Shown here piece after piece: positions 6,697 to 12,731 of a stretch of DNA of 19,983 nucleotides. Each line of letters begins with the position of its first letter. Position 1 is the first letter of the stretch. The stretch is from Opitutia bacterium. Its GTDB lineage: Bacteria; Verrucomicrobiota; Verrucomicrobiia; Opitutales; JANYDI01. A program made the translations under genes and the position numbers. The notes under the pieces were generated by a model that was given only the letters and a program-made list of their open reading frames with translations, had not been told where the DNA came from and made no database searches. The stretch lies in the NCBI GenBank assembly GCA_025363695.1, contig JANYDI010000063.1, positions 1-19,983 on the forward strand, written 5' to 3'.

Positions 6697-7818
6697 ATGC
6701 ATGAAAACGAAAAATCTTGTGACTCCATGGCGCTTGTTTTCATCGCCTTGGGGTTGATCGCGCTGGGCCTTGTGGTGTTGGGGAGCGCTGGTCAGGGAGC
6801 CTCGCAGGGGAGGGCCTTGTCGCTTTTCAGGGGCCAGCTGCTGTGGTCCTGCGTGGCGATTGCGCTAGGAGCCCTTGCTTATGCCTGCCCCTTGGAGCGC
6901 TTGGAGCGATTTTCTCTGTGGCTTACGGGCGGCAGTCTGGTGTTGCTGCTGCTGGTCTTGGTTCCTGGCCTGGGCTACAAGGTCAATGGAGCGCGCCGCT
7001 GGTTGGCGATCGGGCCTGTGCGCTTCCAAGCCGCTGAGTGGGCCAAGCTCGGCTACGCCTTTGGGCTTGCGCATTTGCTGGCCTATAGCCGTAGGGATCG
7101 CAAAAGCTTCCTGAAAGGTTTTATTTACCCAGGCTTGTTTATGGGATTGCCCTTTGTCCTCATCATGCTGCAGCCTGACTTTGGCACCGCCGTCCTTTAT
7201 GCCGCTGTGGGCCTGAGCGTGCTGTTCCTCTCAGGAGCTCGCTTGCTTTACCTGCTGCCAGCCATTTTTTCTGGGATTAGTCTCTTTGCCGTGGCCGTTG
7301 CTTATAATCCTGTACGCCTCAAACGCATTACAGCCTTTTTGGACTGGGAAACCCACAAGCTCGATGGCGCCTACCAACTCTGGCAAGGCCTGATTGGCTT
7401 TGGCTCGGGGGGTCTGACCGGAGTGGGCCTGGGCCAAGGACGTCAGCAGCTTTCCTTTTTGCCCGAGGCGCACAATGACTTCATCTTAGCCATTCTTGGA
7501 GAAGAACTTGGCCTCATCGCTACGGCCCTTGTCGTAGTGGCTTTTCTGGTTCTTTTCCTCATTGTTTTGAAAAACTTACCCCAGGCTCCCGACTTTTTCC
7601 AGTACTGCCTCATCCTCAGCATGAGCCTCTTTATCGTCCTGCAGGCCCTCATCAACGTCGGCGTCGTCACCGGTTGCCTCCCCACCAAGGGCATAGGGCT
7701 CCCCTTCATCAGCTACGGCGGCGCCAATCGCATCATCCTGTGTGTCTTTATCGGATTTATCGCTCAAGCCCTTGTGCGGTGGAGGAGCCATGCGGTGCCG
7801 AAGGCCAGGGAGGGCTAA
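6697..7818 (+). CDS. ftsW: SEDS-family peptidoglycan glycosyltransferase FtsW
   Basis: SEDS proteins polymerise lipid II into glycan strands in the inner membrane with a partner class B PBP; FtsW does this at the septum. From the ATG at 6697 the protein has 373 residues and about ten hydrophobic segments. Family motifs are GARRWLAIGPVRFQAAEWAKL (98-118), LQPDFGTAVLY (158-168), GVGLGQGRQQLSFLPEAHNDF (242-262) with the acidic residue Asp261 in the position reported as catalytic in SEDS enzymes, and GCLPTKGIGLPFISYGG (326-342). The 'LPTKGIGLPF' form favours FtsW over RodA. A TTG at 6673 is in frame but lies in the repeat hairpin, and an ATG at 6727 is another option that removes ten polar residues; no Shine-Dalgarno sequence decides. 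The gene stands alone, outside any mur/fts cluster. The stop TAA (7816-7818) lies inside the next repeat hairpin. Confidence 0.92.
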   Translation: MHENEKSCDSMALVFIALGLIALGLVVLGSAGQGASQGRALSLFRGQLLWSCVAIALGALAYACPLERLERFSLWLTGGSLVLLLLVLVPGLGYKVNGARRWLAIGPVRFQAAEWAKLGYAFGLAHLLAYSRRDRKSFLKGFIYPGLFMGLPFVLIMLQPDFGTAVLYAAVGLSVLFLSGARLLYLLPAIFSGISLFAVAVAYNPVRLKRITAFLDWETHKLDGAYQLWQGLIGFGSGGLTGVGLGQGRQQLSFLPEAHNDFILAILGEELGLIATALVVVAFLVLFLIVLKNLPQAPDFFQYCLILSMSLFIVLQALINVGVVTGCLPTKGIGLPFISYGGANRIILCVFIGFIAQALVRWRSHAVPKAREG

Positions 7819-8103
7819 GGGGCGCTTGCGCCCCTTAGGATGGTTTTAGGGGGGCATTGGGGTTTGGGACGGCGTCATGGAAGTGACTCACGCACCGTAG
7901 TGCGCTACGCACTTCCCTTCCTTGTCCGAACCCCCAATGCCTCCCCTAAAACCGGCTCGAAGCAGTTCATAAGATACTCCCGGATCGCTTCGCGATCGTG
8001 GGGGGGCTTAGTATAGGCTATCAGGTAGCGATTTTATTAAAATGCATCGCATTTTATAAAATCGCTACCTGTAGGGGATCCTAAGGGGCACGAGTGCCCC
8101 TTA
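7815..8103. repeat. Family-1 composite repeat block C
   Basis: A G/C hairpin at 7815-7838 (CTAAGGGGCGC/GCGCCCCTTAG) contains the ftsW stop codon. A long inverted repeat at 7842-7953 has arms GGTTTTAGGGGGGCATTGGGG / CCCCAATGCCTCCCCTAAAACC. Then follow the palindrome GATCGCTTCGCGATC at 7983-7997, GGGGGGCTTAGTATAGGC, an A/T hairpin at 8023-8070, GGATCC and a second G/C hairpin at 8083-8102, 24 bases before the sufS start. The inverted-repeat loop holds the same 43-bp core as block A in the opposite orientation. This 308-bp gap contains nothing else visible. Confidence 0.85.
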
Positions 8104-8126
8104 GCCCTTTTTTCTTTTGACTTACT

Positions 8127-9344
8127 ATGGATCCAAACACCCTGAGGGCCTTATTTCCGATTTTTGAGCGTCAGGTACGCGGGCAGTCGATTGCTTACCT
8201 GGACAACGCTGCTACGACGCACAAGCCGCGTTGTGTCTTGGAGGCGATACAGCGCCATTACGCTGAGCATAACGCCAACGTGCACAGGGCTGCGCATCTG
8301 TTGAGCCAAGAGGCTTCCTTGGCCTATGATGCGGCCCGCAAGACGGCGGCAGGGTTCCTGAATGCGGCCAGTCCGAGTGAAATCGTATTTGTCCGAGGCG
8401 CTACAGAAGGCATCAACTTGGTGGCATACAGCTTTTTGAGGGCTCGCTTGGCGCCTGGGGACGAAATCCTACTCACTTTAACGGAACATCATTCCAATAT
8501 TGTCCCTTGGCAGCTCTTGGCCCAGCAGACGGGTGCGTGCTTGCAAGTTGTGGGCGTGGATGCCCAGGGAGATTTGCTTTGGGAGGATTTTGAGCAAAAG
8601 CTTTCCCAAAAGACGCGCTTGTTTGCCTTGGTGCATGTTTCCAATGCCATCGGCGTACGGCATCCTGTTAAAAAACTCATTGCCCGGGCCCATGCCCAAG
8701 GGGTTCCTGTGCTCTTGGACGCCTGCCAATCGGTTCCCCATGGACCGGTCGATGTTCAGGATTTGGATGCGGATTTTTTGGTCTTTTCTGGCCATAAGGT
8801 CTTTGGACCCACGGGCATTGGCGTGCTGTATGCTAAAAAAGCCCACCTAGACGCCATGCTTCCTTACCAATCCGGTGGTGGCATGGTAGAACACGTGACC
8901 TTTGAGCACACGCGTTTTCGGCCGGCTCCTGAACGCTTTGAGGCCGGAACCCCCAATATCTGCGGCGCCATTGCCTTGGCTGAGGCGCTGCGCTTTTATA
9001 AACAAATCGCCACCCCCGCCGCCTTTGCGCACGAGGAAGCCCTAATACAGGCGCTTTTAGAGGGCCTTAGGAGCCTTCCAGGCCTGCGCATCATCGGCAA
9101 TCCACGCGAGCGCGTAGGCCTGGTCAGCTTTTGCCTCGAGGGCATTCATGCCCACGACGTCGATACGCTCCTAGACCACCAGTCCGCCGTAGCCATCCGC
9201 TCCGGCCACCACTGCGCCCAACCCCTCATGCGCCACTTCGGCCTCACCAGCAGCGTCCGCGCCTCCGTCAGCTTCTACAACACCCTCGAGGATATTCATC
9301 GGTTGCTAGAAGGGCTTCTGAAAGTTCGAATGCGATTGGGTTAG
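8127..9344 (+). CDS. sufS: Cysteine desulfurase, SufS type
   Basis: This PLP enzyme removes sulfur from L-cysteine, giving alanine and an enzyme persulfide used for Fe-S cluster assembly by the Suf system. The length of 405 residues is typical of SufS. Motifs in order are AYLDNAATTHKP (23-34), ATEGINLVA (92-100), TEHHSNIVPW (119-128, His121 stacking on PLP), LLDACQSVPHGPVDV (196-210, Asp198 and Gln201), FSGHKVFGPTGIGVLY (220-235, Schiff-base Lys224), and the group II active-site loop AIRSGHHCAQPLM (356-368, Cys363). The short RxGHHCAQP loop separates it from IscS/NifS types. No sufBCDU or sufE gene is present, so it is separated from the usual suf operon in this window, or that operon lies elsewhere. 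The start is in CTTACTATGG with no Shine-Dalgarno sequence. Codons change sharply towards C-ending near the 3' end. Confidence 0.96.
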   Translation: MDPNTLRALFPIFERQVRGQSIAYLDNAATTHKPRCVLEAIQRHYAEHNANVHRAAHLLSQEASLAYDAARKTAAGFLNAASPSEIVFVRGATEGINLVAYSFLRARLAPGDEILLTLTEHHSNIVPWQLLAQQTGACLQVVGVDAQGDLLWEDFEQKLSQKTRLFALVHVSNAIGVRHPVKKLIARAHAQGVPVLLDACQSVPHGPVDVQDLDADFLVFSGHKVFGPTGIGVLYAKKAHLDAMLPYQSGGGMVEHVTFEHTRFRPAPERFEAGTPNICGAIALAEALRFYKQIATPAAFAHEEALIQALLEGLRSLPGLRIIGNPRERVGLVSFCLEGIHAHDVDTLLDHQSAVAIRSGHHCAQPLMRHFGLTSSVRASVSFYNTLEDIHRLLEGLLKVRMRLG

Positions 9345-9352
9345 GAAAGGCC

Positions 9353-9616
9353 AAGGGGCACTCGTGCCCCTTAGGATCCCCTTTCCGATGGCGATTTATT
9401 AAAATGCTGGCGCATTTTAGATAAATCGCCATCGGGCAGGTAGATACTAAGACCCCCCACGATCGCGAAGCGATCCGGGTGTACGTTTCGAATGATTTCG
9501 ATCGCGAAGCGATCGCGGAGGGTGCCTTGTATCGCCATGGTAGCGATTTATCTAAAATACGTAGTATTTTAATAAATCGCTACCATTAGGGGATCCAAGG
9601 GGAGCCAGCTCCCCTT
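9353..9616. repeat. Family-1 double composite repeat block D
   Basis: Two half-elements lie head to head between the convergent sufS and lipB. Left half: G/C hairpin 9353-9372, GGATCC, A/T hairpin 9385-9435 (TGGCGATTT..AAATCGCCA variant), then GATCGCGAAGCGATC at 9461-9475. Right half: the same palindrome at 9500-9514, an A/T hairpin at 9537-9586, GGATCC and a G/C hairpin 9597-9616 (AAGGGGAGC/GCTCCCCTT). The right half runs into the lipB reading frame and encodes its last residues and stop. Confidence 0.85.
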
Positions 9617-10224
9617 GGCCCTGGCCCTTTCCAACTCTGCTCGAACACCTCCTTAAGCGCCTCTATCGACCCCCCTCCATGGTCGCACAGGCGTGTGACG
9701 GAGCCCTCGGAGTTGGGGATGCGGCAGGGGGTGATGGCGTCGAAGGGGGCCAGGTCGCTGCTGTTGTTCAGGGCGATGCCGTGATAGGCCACGCCGCGGT
9801 GCACGGCAATCCCGATGGCGGCGATTTTGGCTGTCCCGATCCAAACACCGGTAAGCCCTGGACGTAGCTGAGCGGATACGCCCAAGGTGGCCAAAACATC
9901 GAGGCACAGCTGCTCTAGATGGCGTAAATATTTATGCAAATCTGGTTGTTTCCCTAGGTAAATTATGGGATAAATCATGAGCTGCCCGGGACCGTGATAG
10001 GTGATGCCGCCGCCGCGACGGGCTTGGACTACCGGGATGCCATGGAGGCTTCCGGCCGCTAGGAGCGCTTGTTCGGAAGCCGTAGGTGCGGAACCTACGA
10101 CATACACGGGAGGGTGCTGCGCAAAAATAAGCGTATCCTCCCGCAGCCCAGCAATGCGTTGCTGAACGTAGGCGTGCTGGCGCTCTAGGCCAGACAGGTA
10201 GTCGATGAGCCCCCAATCTTCCAT
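9586..10224 (-). CDS. lipB: Octanoyltransferase LipB
   Basis: LipB moves an octanoyl group from octanoyl-ACP to lipoyl domains (E2 and H proteins), the first step of endogenous lipoate synthesis; lipA, the partner gene, is not in the window. The length of 212 residues is normal. Motifs are HPPVYVVG (37-44), RRGGGITYHGPGQLMIYPI (69-87), GVWIGTAKIAAIGI (126-139, catalytic Lys133), HGIALNNSSDLAPFDAITPCRI (148-169, catalytic Cys167 in PCRI where PCGI is more usual). The final 13 or so residues (GPGPRGAGSPWIP) and the TAA stop are encoded by a family-1 repeat hairpin, so the native C-terminus has been replaced or extended. This should be tolerated, since the fold ends before it. The ATG at 10222-10224 gives the expected 'GLIDY' N-terminus. 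It is convergent with sufS. Confidence 0.95.
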   Translation of the reverse strand: MEDWGLIDYLSGLERQHAYVQQRIAGLREDTLIFAQHPPVYVVGSAPTASEQALLAAGSLHGIPVVQARRGGGITYHGPGQLMIYPIIYLGKQPDLHKYLRHLEQLCLDVLATLGVSAQLRPGLTGVWIGTAKIAAIGIAVHRGVAYHGIALNNSSDLAPFDAITPCRIPNSEGSVTRLCDHGGGSIEALKEVFEQSWKGPGPRGAGSPWIP

Positions 10225-10286
10225 ATATTGTCAGTCTCCTGAAAACAGCCCGATTGTCAAGTCACTGCAGCCTTTAGAACCGCTTC

Positions 10287-10366
10287 CCGATAGCGATTTT
10301 TATAAAATGCGCAGCATTTTTAAAAATCGCTATCGGAATGGGGTCAAGGGGGACAAGTCCCCCTTG
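10287..10366. repeat. Family-1 short block E (A/T plus G/C hairpin)
   Basis: The A/T hairpin at 10287-10336 (CCGATAGCGATTTTTA..TAAAAATCGCTATCGG) is followed by the G/C hairpin CAAGGGGGAC/GTCCCCCTTG at 10345-10366, then GAAAAAAG. Here the usual GGATCC is GGGGTC. It lies between the divergent lipB and permease starts, so it would be in the leader or promoter zone of the permease gene, 46 bases before its ATG. Confidence 0.8.
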
Positions 10367-10411
10367 AAAAAAGCTTGCATTTGGGAGATTCTTTTTTAAT
10401 GTGGGCGGTGC

Positions 10412-12106
10412 ATGTCTAGAAAGCTGGCCTTATTTTTTTACGCGATTACTTTTGGGTTTTTTGGATGCTTCCTGATTTGGCCTATCCTGAAGATTCTTCG
10501 GGGAGGGTTTTTTGATGTAGATGGGCATTTTACCTTTATTTACGTAATCGAGGTCTTTCGTAATGTTATCTACTTAGAGGGCTTGCGGAATTCCCTGGGG
10601 ATAGCCACGTTTTCAACCTTAGCAGCGCTGACCTTGGCGATGCCGATGGCGTTTTTGGTCGATCGTTACCAGTTTTGGGGTAAAAAACTTTTTTCAGGGC
10701 TCGTACTTTTGCCGATTATGCTACCGCCCTTTGTGGGAGCCATTGGCCTGAAGCAGATTTTTGGTCAAAACGGCGTGCTCAACGCGATCTTGAAAGACCT
10801 GGGTGCGCTCGGAGCAGATAGCACGATCGATTGGCTGGGCAATGGCCGGCTTTGGGGGGTGGTTTTGCTCAATGCCCTGAGCTTGTACCCGATTTTGTAC
10901 CTGAACATCGTGGCTTCCTTGGCAAATATTGATCCAGCGATGGAAGAAGCCGCTCAAAACCTGGGTTGCCGAGGGCTAAAGCGGTTTTTTAAAATTACGC
11001 TCCCTTTGATGCGGCCAGGCTTGTTTGCGGGCTGCACGATTGTGTTTATTTGGGCCTTTACGGAGCTGGGTGTGCCGCTCATTTTTGACTATAGCCGTAC
11101 GACCTCGGTGCAAATTTATCATGGAATCAAGGACATCGGCGGCAATCCCTTTCCTTATGCCTTGGTGACGGTGATGCTCTTTTTTTCCGTCCTCATGTAC
11201 GCCGTAGGCAAGGGCCTGTTTGGGCGTACGACCTTTTCGATGATGGCGAAGGCTTCCCATGTTCCGGAACCGCGTTGCCTAGGCATTGGCGGGAATTGTC
11301 TGTGTTGGGCGTTTTTCCTCAGTGTCATCGGTCTGGCCTTGTTGCCGCATTTGGCCGTTGTGCTGATTAGTTTTTCCAGCGATTGGTATGGGACGCTTTT
11401 GCCCACGGGCTGGAACCTGGGTAACTACGAAATCGCCCTGGGTCATAGCTTCACCGTGCCTGCTATTTATAACAGCCTCATTTATTCCGGCTTTGCTACC
11501 TTGCTGAATATCTTTTTGGGCGTCGCCATCGCCTACGTCGTCGTCCGTACCAAGCTGCCGGGTAGGGCCGTTTTGGATTCCTTAGCGATGCTGCCCTTGG
11601 CCATTCCGGGCCTTGTCATGGCTTTTGGCTACTTGGCCATGAGCCGCGAAGGGCAGTTCTTTGAATTCCTGAACCCCACGCAAAACCCCACAGGCCTGCT
11701 GATTATCGCCTATGCCGTGCGCAAGTTGCCCTTTTTGGTGCGCTCAGCGGTGGCTGGTTTGCAGCAAACCAGTGGTGTTTACGAGGAAGCCGCCCAGAGC
11801 CTGGGCAGCTCCCCCCTCAAGGCCGTTATTCGCATCACCCTGCCGCTCATCATGGCCAATCTGATGGCCGGCGGCCTCCTGGCCTTTTCCCAAAGCATGC
11901 TAGAAGTCTCCGATTCCCTCTTCCTAGCCCAACGCCAAGACGACTACCCCATCACCAAGGCCATCTACGAGTTGATGTCCCTCCTGGGCGATGGCCGCTA
12001 TATCGCCTCCGCCCTGGGCGTATGGTCCATGATCTTCCTCTCCATCACCGTCATCGGCTCCTCCGTCCTCATGGGCCGCAAGCTCGGGAGTATTTTTAAG
12101 GTCTAG
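10412..12106 (+). CDS. Fused two-domain ABC transporter permease, FbpB/ThiP type
   Basis: The protein has 564 residues and about twelve hydrophobic segments in two homologous halves, a layout typical of ferric-iron (FbpB/SfuB) permeases and of thiamine ThiP. Each half has the cytoplasmic EAA loop that docks the ATPase: 'EEAAQNLGCRGLKRFFKITLPLMRPG' at 178-203 and 'EEAAQSLGSSPLKAVIRITLPLIMAN' at about 458-483. Both keep the EAA---G---------I-LP pattern. The substrate is not shown by the sequence; iron is the commonest for this length and style, and thiamine or phosphonate-like substrates remain possible. No binding-protein or ATPase gene is beside it, which is unusual, since these are usually co-operonic. 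The ATG at 10412 (TGCATGTCT) has no Shine-Dalgarno sequence. Of codons 2-40 few end in C (5 of the first 40), against 29 of codons 511-550. Confidence 0.9.
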   Translation: MSRKLALFFYAITFGFFGCFLIWPILKILRGGFFDVDGHFTFIYVIEVFRNVIYLEGLRNSLGIATFSTLAALTLAMPMAFLVDRYQFWGKKLFSGLVLLPIMLPPFVGAIGLKQIFGQNGVLNAILKDLGALGADSTIDWLGNGRLWGVVLLNALSLYPILYLNIVASLANIDPAMEEAAQNLGCRGLKRFFKITLPLMRPGLFAGCTIVFIWAFTELGVPLIFDYSRTTSVQIYHGIKDIGGNPFPYALVTVMLFFSVLMYAVGKGLFGRTTFSMMAKASHVPEPRCLGIGGNCLCWAFFLSVIGLALLPHLAVVLISFSSDWYGTLLPTGWNLGNYEIALGHSFTVPAIYNSLIYSGFATLLNIFLGVAIAYVVVRTKLPGRAVLDSLAMLPLAIPGLVMAFGYLAMSREGQFFEFLNPTQNPTGLLIIAYAVRKLPFLVRSAVAGLQQTSGVYEEAAQSLGSSPLKAVIRITLPLIMANLMAGGLLAFSQSMLEVSDSLFLAQRQDDYPITKAIYELMSLLGDGRYIASALGVWSMIFLSITVIGSSVLMGRKLGSIFKV

Positions 12107-12115
12107 GGGCGAGGG

Positions 12116-12196
12116 CTAGGGGGCGCTGGCGCCCCCTAGGACCCCCCAATAGGTGGCGAATTATGAAAATGCATGCATTTTCACAATTCGCCACCT
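12116..12196. repeat. Family-1 short block F
   Basis: The G/C hairpin CTAGGGGGCGC/GCGCCCCCTAG at 12116-12139 starts nine bases after the permease stop. It is followed by CCCCCCAAT, the A/T hairpin AGGTGGCGAATT..AATTCGCCACCT at 12151-12196, and CGTTGGGG. The flanks CCCCCC and CGTTGGG match those of the hairpin at 19829-19880, so the inner hairpin appears to be swapped between otherwise similar frames. Confidence 0.8.
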
Positions 12197-12222
12197 CGTT
12201 GGGGAATCTAGGTTCGAGGTTT

Positions 12223-12306
12223 ATGCTTTTTGATCTTACGCAGCTCGAACGTCGTGTGCTGACCGTGTTGGTAGTGGTGGCATATGGGTTGTTGTTTTTG
12301 CTTTAG
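12223..12306 (+). CDS. Possible 27-residue single-membrane-segment peptide
   Basis: The ORF starts at ATG and reads MLFDLTQLERRVLTVLVVV, followed by AYGLLFLL and TAG. It has a polar start with an 'LTQLERRVL' stretch, then about 15 hydrophobic residues to the end, as in small membrane proteins. The same opening pattern is seen at the N-terminus of ComEA-like helix-hairpin-helix proteins, so it could instead be a decayed remnant of a longer gene. No Shine-Dalgarno sequence is present. It lies in unique sequence between two repeat elements, which is one reason to note it. Confidence 0.35.
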   Translation: MLFDLTQLERRVLTVLVVVAYGLLFLL

Positions 12307-12368
12307 AGGGCCAAGGGGAAGGGTCCCTGAGTGTTGGAAGTTATTTAATTACTTGACTAACAACAGTT

Positions 12369-12581
12369 GCACTTAAGGAGGCCTGAAAGGCCGGCAGATG
12401 GATAGCCCAGGGCGTGAGCCCTGGGTTCTGGTTGAAAAACAAACTGGAGCCCTGTAAGGGCGGCACTCAAAATGTGAATACGAGTGTCGCCCCTGTAGGG
12501 CTCAAAACCTTTTTTTACCGAAAACCCAGGGCTTACGCCCTGGGCTATCCATCTGCCGGCCTTTCAGGCCTCCTTAAGTGC
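12369..12581. repeat. Family-2 head-to-head inverted repeat, 213 bp
   Basis: The outer arm GCACTTAAGGAGGCCTGAAA (from 12369) pairs with its complement ending at 12581. The order inwards on each side is the GCCGGC hairpin, the GATGGATAGC/GCTATCCATC unique arm, the CCCAGGGC..GCCCTGGG palindrome, and the CCCTGTAAGGGC hairpin. The centre is ACTCAAAATGTGAATACGAGT. The left half matches the copy at 1-105. This element, blocks F and G and the small ORF make up the 620-bp gap between the permease and dnaA. The stretch 12307-12368 holds a partial G/C hairpin relic (CCAAGGGGAAGGGTCCCT) and is otherwise AT-rich. Confidence 0.85.
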
Positions 12582-12611
12582 GGACTGATGTATTAATAAA
12601 TTATATTAGCT

Positions 12612-12731
12612 GATTGCGAAGCAATCTGTGGGGGGCTTAGTATAGGCTTCTCGATGGCGATTTTTGGAAATACGCAGTATTTCCTAAAATCGCCATCGGA
12701 AGGGGATCCTAAGGGGCACGAGTGCCCCTTA
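12612..12731. repeat. Family-1 block G overlapping the dnaA stop
   Basis: In order: palindrome GATTGCGAAGCAATC at 12612-12626, a version of GATCGCGAAGCGATC with both arms changed so pairing is kept; GTGGGGGGCTTAGTATAGGC; A/T hairpin 12652-12698 (GATGGCGATTT..AAATCGCCATC, inner part GGAAATACG/GTATTTCC); GGATCC; and the G/C hairpin AAGGGGCAC/GTGCCCCTT at 12711-12730. The dnaA stop codon (12729-12731, minus strand) uses the last bases of the hairpin. Confidence 0.85.

Noticed and set aside
8478..8846. 122-residue open frame opposite sufS
   Set aside because: It overlaps the active-site coding region of sufS on the other strand and has no start context or recognisable motif.
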